Assembly (NCBI RefSeq): GCF_038024095.1
Contig: NZ_CP150668.1
Span: 1,612,001 to 1,676,000, forward strand
Source: Polaribacter tangerinus
GTDB lineage: Bacteria > Bacteroidota > Bacteroidia > Flavobacteriales > Flavobacteriaceae
Reading direction: 5' to 3'
DNA length: 64,000 nt
Under the pieces are notes generated by a model, which worked only from the letters and a program-made list of their open reading frames with translations, ran no database searches and was not told the DNA's origin. The position numbers and the translations under genes were made by a program. Shown piece after piece: positions 42,416-48,902 of this stretch (within the stretch, counting starts at the first letter, position 1; every line of letters begins with the position of its first letter).

Positions 42416-43291
42416 CTATAACAGGCATAAATTTTTTTTTTCTCTTAGAATAAATTCCTTAATGGAGATAGGATTATTACCTGTTATTTTTTTGTAATTA
42501 TCGGAAATTATTGGTGCCGCTAGAAGCCTTGGTATAAAGTGAAGAATAGTTAAAACGAGAGCATAATCTCTTTCAAATCCGTCTTTTAATTTTCGGATAT
42601 AAAATAAGATGGGATTTACATTTTTAAACCTCATTTTTAAACCGGTAATTTTAGATATTATTTTAACAACCTCTGTAAAATTTTTATTTTCTGCACCAGT
42701 TATTTCATAGGCTTTACCTTTGTAATCATCGAATTTTAGTAATAGTTGTGCAGTAACTTCAGCAATATTTTTAACATCAATAAAATTAAATTTAGCGTTT
42801 CCCGAAGGTAAATAAATATGCTGTTTATTTAATATTTCTGGGAGCAATGTTGTGGTTAAATTTTGCATAAAATAGCTTGGTCTAACAAAAATATACTCTA
42901 ATTGCAATTCTTGTATTATTTTTTCTATTTTGTAATGAGGAATAAACTTACTTTTTTCTGCACCTTGAACCGATAAAAAAACCACTTTTTGAATTCCACT
43001 TTTTTTAGCTGCCTTTAAAAGCGGATAAAATACTTCTTTACTACTAGAAATGTGAGGTGGCCTTAGTAAAAAAAGAATATCTATTTGTTCAAATGCTTGT
43101 AAATAGGAATTTTTATTATCAAAATTAAATTTTCGATACCCTAGGTTAGGATACTTTTTAAAACTTATTTTCGCTTTTTCAATATTTCTAACCGCTACAA
43201 AACTTATACTATTAGTGCTTAAGTTATTTAGATAATCTATTAACTCTACTCCAATATTTCCTGTTGCGCCAGTTATAAGTATTCTTATCAT
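42416..43291 (-). CDS. NAD(P)-binding atypical short-chain reductase, NmrA-like
   Basis: A 291-aa protein with an N-terminal Rossmann fold (RILITGATGNIGVELIDYL, residues 3-21), a VFLSVQGAEKSKFIPHYKIE region in place of the SDR Tyr/Lys catalytic pair, and the RPSYFMQNL segment typical of NmrA/HSCARG and QOR2-like redox sensors. It binds NAD(P) and may be a redox-sensing regulator or a quinone reductase. No operon partner. The remnant just upstream is unrelated. Confidence 0.82.
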   Translation of the reverse strand: MIRILITGATGNIGVELIDYLNNLSTNSISFVAVRNIEKAKISFKKYPNLGYRKFNFDNKNSYLQAFEQIDILFLLRPPHISSSKEVFYPLLKAAKKSGIQKVVFLSVQGAEKSKFIPHYKIEKIIQELQLEYIFVRPSYFMQNLTTTLLPEILNKQHIYLPSGNAKFNFIDVKNIAEVTAQLLLKFDDYKGKAYEITGAENKNFTEVVKIISKITGLKMRFKNVNPILFYIRKLKDGFERDYALVLTILHFIPRLLAAPIISDNYKKITGNNPISIKEFILREKKNLCLL

Positions 43292-43365
43292 ATTTTATTA
43301 CACAGAGTATCTTTTTGGGTTTTTACCAGTTTTTATAACTAATTTAAAAAATATTATTTTCTTTT

Positions 43366-43494
43366 TTAGTTTTTAAAAAGTCCATCAAAAATATAAATAA
43401 CTTTAAACCCATCGTTTGCAAAATAATTTCCTATTGTTCTATAATTTGTAACAGGATTTCCAAATTTAGAGGTTGAAATAATAATGGTTTTCAT
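43366..43494 (-). pseudogene. N-terminal fragment of a glycosyltransferase-like gene
   Basis: A 42-codon frame from ATG 43494 begins KTIIISTSKFGNPVTNYRTI and continues with GFKVIYIFDG, resembling the first Rossmann unit of a GT-B glycosyltransferase, then stops after GLFKN. The rest of such a gene is absent: the next 70 bp lead straight to the NmrA-like gene. The likely explanation is a deletion remnant. Resemblance is judged by eye. Confidence 0.45.
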
Positions 43495-43506
43495 AGTTTA
43501 CTTTTA

Positions 43507-43872
43507 TTATTTTTTTTGATCTATATATTTAATTTTTAATTTATCTATCAAAAAAACAAGTAGTATTCCTAGAAGCATACCAATTAAATAATTGTAATCG
43601 ATGTTATTTTTTTGGTTAAAGTATCTAAAAATAAGCTCCACAATGATATAGAAAGAAATAAAAAAAGTAAAATTTTTGACTTTGATATTTTCTCTAGAAA
43701 AAAATATAAGTAATAAAAATAATAATTGGGGTTGTATACTTTGCTTTAATATTTTTAGAATGTTACTAGTATTTATATTGTTAATATTAATTTCTTTTGT
43801 GTAATTACTTAAAATATAATTTATTAAAATTAGAGCAATAATACCCAATAAACAGAAGTAATTTTTTTTCAT
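43507..43872 (-). CDS. small membrane protein of unknown function
   Basis: A 121-aa protein with four hydrophobic segments (residues 3-22, 48-62, 68-85, 92-110) and a basic C-terminus (DKLKIKYIDQKK). I do not recognise it. ATG 43872 is preferred over a TTG at 43884. It lies 12 bp upstream of the glycosyltransferase-like remnant and may have belonged to the same surface-polysaccharide gene group. It is extremely AT-rich and Ile/Asn-rich. Confidence 0.5.
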   Translation of the reverse strand: MKKNYFCLLGIIALILINYILSNYTKEININNINTSNILKILKQSIQPQLLFLLLIFFSRENIKVKNFTFFISFYIIVELIFRYFNQKNNIDYNYLIGMLLGILLVFLIDKLKIKYIDQKK

Positions 43873-43975
43873 AATTTTTTGCAATAAAATGATTAAACTT
43901 ATCTATACAACTCACCTAAAACAACATGTATTTTTATTGGTTTTATACACTCCATTATTTCTTGCTATTTCCTTT

Positions 43976-44377
43976 TTATTTTGTCCTACGAATTATAAAA
44001 CCATTATTTATTTTTTCAAATCCAATTTTCGGATAGTATTGCATTGCAGTAGTTGCGGAAAGTAAAATAAGCGCAGTTTCATTTCCGATTTCTTTTTCAG
44101 TTAATTCAATCAATCGTTTTCCAACTCCTTCTTTTTGGTATTCCTTTTTTACGGCCAAATCCGACAAATAACAAGCATAACAAAAGTCTGTTATCGCACG
44201 CGAAATTCCAATCAATTCGCCATTCAACCACGCAGAAATAATCAGATTTGAATTTGCATACATTTTCGCAATTCGTTTACTATCTTTTATTGGTCTGTTT
44301 ATTCTTGAACTATCATAAACCTCAATTATTTCAGATGTTTTTGGAATAATTCCGATTTTAAATTCAATATTTTTCAT
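43976..44377 (-). CDS. GNAT family N-acetyltransferase
   Basis: A 133-aa acetyltransferase with the GNAT acetyl-CoA motif A in YLSDLAVKKEYQKEGVGKRLIELTE (Q/R-x-x-G-x-G/A as QKEGVG, about residue 82) and a final ATTAMQYYPKIGFEKI. The substrate is unknown; amines or small peptides are usual. Base composition is visibly less AT-rich than the neighbours. It lies in the accessory segment next to a cassette-like hairpin, so horizontal acquisition is likely. Confidence 0.85.
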   Translation of the reverse strand: MKNIEFKIGIIPKTSEIIEVYDSSRINRPIKDSKRIAKMYANSNLIISAWLNGELIGISRAITDFCYACYLSDLAVKKEYQKEGVGKRLIELTEKEIGNETALILLSATTAMQYYPKIGFEKINNGFIIRRTK

Positions 44378-44401
44378 TCGGTTTCGATGTTTTTTAGCTT
44401 A

Positions 44402-44530
44402 CAAACAACGGTTTTCTCTCGGATTAGTTATCATATTTAATAAACTAATTTAGTAAATAAATCCTTAATCGAAAATTCGCGAGGATTTTTTAAGTAGGGG
44501 AGAACAAGCAATTACATATAGCCTTTGTTA
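44402..44530. repeat. cassette-type hairpin element B
   Basis: It begins ACAAACAACGGTTTTC and ends GCCTTTGTTA, with an internal AAAATTC-GCGA-GGATTTT stem. The 11 bases ACAACGGTTTT are shared exactly with element A at 46795, and the internal AAAAT(C/T)C...GGATTTT stem is also shared. On the minus strand it follows the truncated peptidase gene and precedes the GNAT gene. Confidence 0.5.
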
Positions 44531-44544
44531 TTTGAAGGCTTTTA

Positions 44545-45381
44545 TTATTTAATCGTCTTAAATTCAATTAAATATGGAGTTAAAGGAATTCCTTCTGTAT
44601 TTATAAATCCAGAACCAACTACAATTTGATATTTTTTTGATGGCTCTAATTTTTCAATGCCAAAACTTACAGACTTTCCGTCTTCCGAAAAACCTTGAAA
44701 ATCTTTAATTCTAATAACATTTTCTTCACCAAGAGGTCCAAATTGAAAATTACGAAAACGTGTATCCATTTTTTGAGAAAAATGAATTGTCAATACATCA
44801 ATGTTTGTCTGTACGTTGATGCTTTTATTTTGAATTTTATCTATACTTTCAACTTTGGGTCTGCTTTTTTCAAATGCTTCTTTGTATAAGTTTAAAGGAT
44901 TATTAAAATACCCTGATTTTTCTACGAATTTGATTAGCTCATTTTCATTATTGTAATCAAGTTCTATCATTTCTTTAATTGCCTTTTGTTTGTCCGTTGA
45001 TATGTTGTAATATTCTTCGCAAATCTTATAACCAACATAGTACGCCAAATCACGCATTTTAAACTCGTTATCCGAACTGTTCCAAATCCAGTTGTATATA
45101 TTTGGAGAAAACATTTCCAATTCAAATTTGGTTTTAATTTTAGCATCATTATTTCTGCCAAATTCAATTTGCGGGTTTGGCGACTTTGTCTCTAATGCTT
45201 TTTCAGCTAAGAATTCTGCAACGCCTTCCAAAACGGTTTGTGCTAATAAGCTATTTCCAATAGTTGTTTTTTGTTGCGTGTGAATATATTCGTGAATATT
45301 TAAGAATACAATGTTCTTGCTGGGTTCAGAATCAAAATAATTCTGTAAATGAGATAAATTTTTAGGAAACTCATTTGTGTA
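44545..45381 (-). pseudogene. 5'-truncated HEXXH zinc-metallopeptidase-like gene with C-terminal Ig-like domain
   Basis: An open frame of 278 codons runs from 45381, where an in-frame TAA (45382-45384) and the IS end (45388) cut it. No suitable start remains; the first possible internal start, TTG 45231, lies after the active site. The frame contains IHEYIHTQQ (HEXXH) followed 25 residues later by EGVAEF, a gluzincin-like zinc site, then helices and a C-terminal beta-sandwich (INVQTNIDVLTIHFSQKMD) resembling bacterial Ig-like domains. The signal peptide and first part were lost with the IS3-family insertion at this junction. The gene is probably dead. Confidence 0.7.
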
Positions 45382-45472
45382 TTATACTGATATAGGTTGA
45401 CTTTTTTTACACGTTCAAACAATTTTTTCAGCCTTTAAAGAGGTAAAAAAATAATTTGAACTAATTAAGTTA

Positions 45473-46246
45473 TCAGATCTTTATTTCAGGTAAATTTACA
45501 TTATTTTTTCGATATGATTTGTATTTGATATTAGGTTTAAGATGCACTTCTGCCGGATTTCTTAACGCTAGACTATAATGCAACCTTAAATTGTTGTAGA
45601 TGTGTACAGCTTGTTTAGTCATTTTTTGCGCTAAATGGTTGTTTTTAATGGTTTGTTTTAACCCATATTCATATTTAAGAGTTCTATTGATACGTTCGGC
45701 AACTGCATTTTCATACGGATCGTATTGCTCAGTCATACTCATTGTGATTCCGTTACTTTCAGCAAAATCAGTGTATTTAGGATTACAGTACTGAAAACCT
45801 CTATCGGAATGATGTATAAGCTTTTTATTGGGATATTTTCTATTTTTAATAGCCATAGCAAGCGCGTCCTTACAAAGCGATGTTTTCATATGATTGTCGA
45901 TTTTATAGCCCATAATTTGCTTAGAATAAGCATCTGTAACTAAGGCTAAATAGTTGTGCCCGTTTTCGGTTTTAATGTATGTGATATCGCTTACCCAAAG
46001 TTGTTCAGGACGAGTAGGAACGTGGTCTTTCACTAGGTTTTTATATTTCTTATACATATGGTTAGAGTTTGTTGTGGTGATGTAATTTTTGCGTTTAGGA
46101 ATCAGTAAGTTATTGCTTCTTAGAAATCGATAGAACTTGTCTCTTCCCATTTTAATATCCGCATTAATGAAGTCTTTTTTGAGGGCATTGTATAGTTTTA
46201 CACCACCAGTTTTAGAGCCTACAGTTTTGCGATAATCTTTAACCAT
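45473..46246 (-). CDS. IS3-family transposase OrfB (DDE integrase core)
   Basis: A 257-aa frame from ATG 46246, extended upstream by the -1 frame when made as an OrfAB fusion. Order: an HTH_21-like segment (GGVKLYNALKKDFINADIKMGRDKFYRFLRS), then the rve core with all three catalytic acids, D in LWVSDITYI, D in HHSDRGFQY and E in NAVAERINRTLKYE (D,D-35-E spacing). It is intact, so the element could be active. It catalyses IS excision and integration as the OrfAB fusion. Confidence 0.92.
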   Translation of the reverse strand: MVKDYRKTVGSKTGGVKLYNALKKDFINADIKMGRDKFYRFLRSNNLLIPKRKNYITTTNSNHMYKKYKNLVKDHVPTRPEQLWVSDITYIKTENGHNYLALVTDAYSKQIMGYKIDNHMKTSLCKDALAMAIKNRKYPNKKLIHHSDRGFQYCNPKYTDFAESNGITMSMTEQYDPYENAVAERINRTLKYEYGLKQTIKNNHLAQKMTKQAVHIYNNLRLHYSLALRNPAEVHLKPNIKYKSYRKNNVNLPEIKI

Positions 46247-46266
46247 TTTGATTAGCTTTTGTTGGT

Positions 46267-46725
46267 CTATTTGTTGTTTTTGTTGTGTTTTGAGTCTTTT
46301 GTAGAAAGCTTGTTTACTAATCCCAAAACACTCATAGAACCACTTTCTTTTAAACGGTTTTTCTTTTTTTGTTCTATCTCTTTTGCTAATGTTTTGGGCA
46401 ATGACTTTTTTGACATATCGACTCCTGTAATGAGTTCCATATCTGCAATAATATCTTGCTGAAAGTCCTTTACAAACTCTAGTTCTTCAATTTTTTCCTT
46501 AAGTTTTTTAATTTGATCGTTTTTGCTCATACCTATGTTTTGTTGCACTAAGGTACTATATTTTCTCAACCAATAAGTAATTGTTGTTCTAGGAATATCA
46601 TATTTTTTAGAAGCAGCACTTCTAGATAATTGTCCGTTTAAGATTTGGTCAACGACTAAAAGTTTGGTTTCTAGAGTTGCTTTTTGGTAGCTTTTTTTTA
46701 GCCAGTGTTCATTTTTTGTTTTCAT
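46267..46725 (-). CDS. IS3-family transposase OrfA (HTH)
   Basis: A 152-aa protein with an N-terminal helix-turn-helix (ATLETKLLVVDQILNGQLSRSAASKKYDIPRTTI-type pattern, residues 15-50) and a leucine-zipper-like coiled coil (IKKLKEKIEELEFVKDFQQDI). The C-terminus ends in an A-rich coding stretch (HNKNNK) next to the point where the -1 frame continues into OrfB through QQKQQIDQQKLIK, consistent with programmed frameshifting rather than a mutation. Confidence 0.9.
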   Translation of the reverse strand: MKTKNEHWLKKSYQKATLETKLLVVDQILNGQLSRSAASKKYDIPRTTITYWLRKYSTLVQQNIGMSKNDQIKKLKEKIEELEFVKDFQQDIIADMELITGVDMSKKSLPKTLAKEIEQKKKNRLKESGSMSVLGLVNKLSTKDSKHNKNNK

Positions 46726-46793
46726 AAGTGACTGTAATTAATGGTTTAATTTTTAGTCAACCTATTTCAGGAAAGTACCTGGTTATAATGAAG

Positions 46794-46927
46794 CACAACG
46801 GTTTTGTATATGAGCTGTGGCGTGTCTCGGTACGAACCTCTCCAAATAAAAACTGGCTTTGGAAAATCCGCAGGATTTTCCAAGTAAGCACAGACCAAGC
46901 CATAGCTTATATACGGTGTTGTAAAAC
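46794..46927. repeat. cassette-type hairpin element A
   Basis: A long imperfect inverted repeat: the left arm CACAACGGTTTTGTATATGA and GCTGTGGC pairs with GCCATAGCTTATATAC and GGTGTTGT on the right. Inside is a perfect GGAAAATCC-GCA-GGATTTTCC stem (46861-46881). It lies directly after the 3' end of the DUF4468-like gene (minus strand). The architecture of paired outer ends, bulges and an inner stem is like integron attC sites, but the core bases are not the canonical GTTRRRY. Confidence 0.6.
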
Positions 46928-46932
46928 GTTTT

Positions 46933-47499
46933 TTACCAGTCGTCTTTTTTTGTTTTTTTGTCTAAAAGAAAATTGGCTATTTCAGTTACTTTGGTGTTAA
47001 AATAATTCTCTATTTCTGTTTTCGTTTCGGGAAGCCTTAAATCTCCGTTCTTTTGGTTGTAAATCGGGTAACCTTTCCAAATACTGCCACTAAATTCAAC
47101 ACTTCGTCCACCATTGTCGGCAGTAATGCTTAATGCAGTTATTTCAAATCTTACTTTTCCGTCTTTAAATCTCAATTCCGTTGTATATTTCATACTCACG
47201 TCTAATTTTGCTCCGCTATTATTGACTTTCGTAAATTGAGGTACGTAAGTTTCAAATCGTAAATATTCGTTTTCTGTTTTTCCTTTAATTACTTCGTCTG
47301 GGTTTTTATAATTTTCATTCACGTATTTAATCGCGTTTTGATAAAGTTCCGCTGTTGTTTTGGCAGGTGTTTCAATTACCAGAAAAGCATTTTCAAGGTT
47401 AGATTTGTCTTTTAATCCGCTTGGTGTTACTTCATATTCTTGAGAGAATCCGATGAAATTTAAAAGCAAAAAGCTTAATAGAAATAATTGGTTTTTCAT
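46933..47499 (-). CDS. exported DUF4468-like protein of unknown function
   Basis: A 188-aa exported protein starting at ATG 47499 with a signal peptide (KNQLFLLSFLLLNFIGFSQ). The mature part (AFLVIETPAKTTAELYQNAIKYVNENY, MKYTTELRFKDGKVRFEITAL) matches in pattern the Bacteroidota DUF4468 beta/alpha domain. Its function is unknown. It is flanked by cassette-type hairpin elements A (3') and C (5'), as a single-gene cassette would be, and codon use is less AT-rich than in the core genes around it. Confidence 0.65.
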   Translation of the reverse strand: MKNQLFLLSFLLLNFIGFSQEYEVTPSGLKDKSNLENAFLVIETPAKTTAELYQNAIKYVNENYKNPDEVIKGKTENEYLRFETYVPQFTKVNNSGAKLDVSMKYTTELRFKDGKVRFEITALSITADNGGRSVEFSGSIWKGYPIYNQKNGDLRLPETKTEIENYFNTKVTEIANFLLDKKTKKDDW

Positions 47500-47536
47500 A
47501 ATTTTCTTTGTTTGATGGTTTTTGTTCAAATGTTTT

Positions 47537-47609
47537 ACAACTAGTTATATGAGGCACATAGTTCCTATTTATAGTTTTCTGTTACCGGATAACAGGAACT
47601 TTTGTGCTC
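47537..47609. repeat. cassette-type hairpin element C
   Basis: It begins ACAAC-TAG-TTATATGAGG, sharing ACAAC and TATATGAG with element A, and folds into a hairpin: GAGGCACATAGTTCCT with AGGAACT-TTTGTGCTC, plus an inner CTGTTA-CCGGA-TAACAG stem. It sits at the 5' side of the DUF4468-like gene and marks the right border of the accessory segment. Confidence 0.5.
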
Positions 47610-47708
47610 GTTTTAAAGTTTTCAATAAAAGTAAACTTTTTTTATAAAAATTAGAAATAAAAATACCTTTTTTCTTAAAAAAAGAAATTTTTTAAGAAAA
47701 AACAGTAT

Positions 47709-48770
47709 TTAATTCATAATCTTTTCTTTAATAATATACATGTAAACAGGATAATGATCTGAGTAACCACCTGTATAATTTCCATTAGAAAAACTCCGAA
47801 AAGGATACCCTTTATATTTCCCTTTTTGGTGTGTTAAAAACTGCTTATTAAAAATATTTGCCTTGTACATTTTAAAACTAGAATACTCTTTTTTACCAGT
47901 ATCTAATAGATTTCCGGAAATTAGTATCTGATCAAATAAATTAATATTATCTCTATAAACCAATGTATTAAACCCTCTTCTAAACATGTTTTCATAAGGG
48001 TTGTATAAATCGAACTCTTTAACAGTTCGCTTTTGGTGTTTTGTTTGTAAAACCTCTTTAAAACTCTTGTTTGTTGGGTCGTCATTAAAATCGCCCATTA
48101 TAAAAATTTTAGCATGTTTATCTTTATCTCTTATTTTAGCTATAATTTTTAAATTCTGATAAGCAGCCTTTTCTCGTAACGGACTACTATTTGCCGAACC
48201 ACCTCTTCGAGAAGGCCAATGGTTTACAATAATATGAACCATTTCATCATCTAAATAACCAGAAACCAATAATTGATCTCTCGTATAAACCTTTTTGTTA
48301 TCGCTATAAATATTAGGATTATAAACTTCATCAAAAACAGGTTTAAAATACTGCTTCCTATATAGTAAAGCTACGTCAATACCCCTTTTATCAGGAGAGT
48401 CGTAATGTATAATTCCGTAATCAAATGCTTTTAAATGCTTAGAATTTATCAAATCCCTTAACACATTTGTATTTTCTACTTCTGCAACACCAATTATAGC
48501 AGGACTCGTTTTAGATTCCTCCTTACCAATTTTTGCAATGGTACTGCTTAATTTTTCTATCTTATCATTGTAAACAAAAGATTTATTCCATTTTAATTCC
48601 ATTATCGGACTCGCCTCGTCATTTTTAGAAACATCATTAATTGTATCAAATAAGTTTTCTAAATTGTAAAAAGCAATTGTTCTAATGGTATATTTTTTAG
48701 CATTTTGCTGAGAACATGAACTACTAATACTAAATATAAATAGTAAAATAATAAAGTATCTTTTTTCCAT
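47709..48770 (-). CDS. endonuclease/exonuclease/phosphatase family lipoprotein
   Basis: A lipoprotein of about 353 aa (ATG 48770, signal KRYFIILLFIFSISSSC). The EEP fold is clear: FYNLENLFD, GVAEVEN (metal Glu), a HYDSPDKRGIDVALLYR strand, NHWPSRRGG, IFMGDFNDDPTN and a terminal GGYSDHYPV (Asp-His pair). It should be a surface or periplasmic nuclease or phosphodiesterase. It is divergent from a TonB receptor/DUF5689 operon, a grouping repeatedly seen in Bacteroidota and thought to serve use of extracellular DNA or phosphate. Confidence 0.88.
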   Translation of the reverse strand: MEKRYFIILLFIFSISSSCSQQNAKKYTIRTIAFYNLENLFDTINDVSKNDEASPIMELKWNKSFVYNDKIEKLSSTIAKIGKEESKTSPAIIGVAEVENTNVLRDLINSKHLKAFDYGIIHYDSPDKRGIDVALLYRKQYFKPVFDEVYNPNIYSDNKKVYTRDQLLVSGYLDDEMVHIIVNHWPSRRGGSANSSPLREKAAYQNLKIIAKIRDKDKHAKIFIMGDFNDDPTNKSFKEVLQTKHQKRTVKEFDLYNPYENMFRRGFNTLVYRDNINLFDQILISGNLLDTGKKEYSSFKMYKANIFNKQFLTHQKGKYKGYPFRSFSNGNYTGGYSDHYPVYMYIIKEKIMN

Positions 48771-48880
48771 AAGTAACATTTTTTTTAAAAACAAAACTAC
48801 AGTACAATGGTCGTCTTAAAAAATTAAATGTTAATTATTATTGCTTTTCTAACTAAAAATTGATTAGCTTTACTACGCTA

Positions 48881-48888
48881 TAAATTTG
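48881..48888 (+). promoter_or_regulatory. promoter of the TonB receptor-DUF5689 operon
   Basis: -33 TTG (48860-48862) and -7 TAAATTTG (48881-48888) are separated by 18 bp, 14 bp before the ATG. Confidence 0.6.
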
Positions 48889-48902
48889 AAATTGAAAAAG
48901 TT

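Larger units (their letters stand above)
45388..46769 (-). mobile_element. IS3-family insertion sequence, apparently complete
   Basis: About 1382 bp bounded by TGATATAGGTTGAC (45388-45401) and its inverse GTCAACCTATTTCA (46756-46769), 13 of 14 matching and ending in the IS3-type TG...CA. It holds two transposase frames, OrfA and OrfB, with OrfB in the -1 frame. The flanks (ATTATAC on the left, GGAAAGT on the right) show no 3-5 bp target duplication, suggesting that an adjacent deletion or recombination followed insertion. Confidence 0.88.

Noticed and set aside
43885..43975. 18-codon frame between the GNAT and membrane-protein genes
   Set aside because: It has no recognisable features, no promoter and no neighbour support.
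46247..46290. Frame break between the two IS transposase frames read as a pseudogene
   Set aside because: OrfB lies in the -1 frame over an A-rich stretch, which is the normal programmed-frameshift layout of IS3-family elements.
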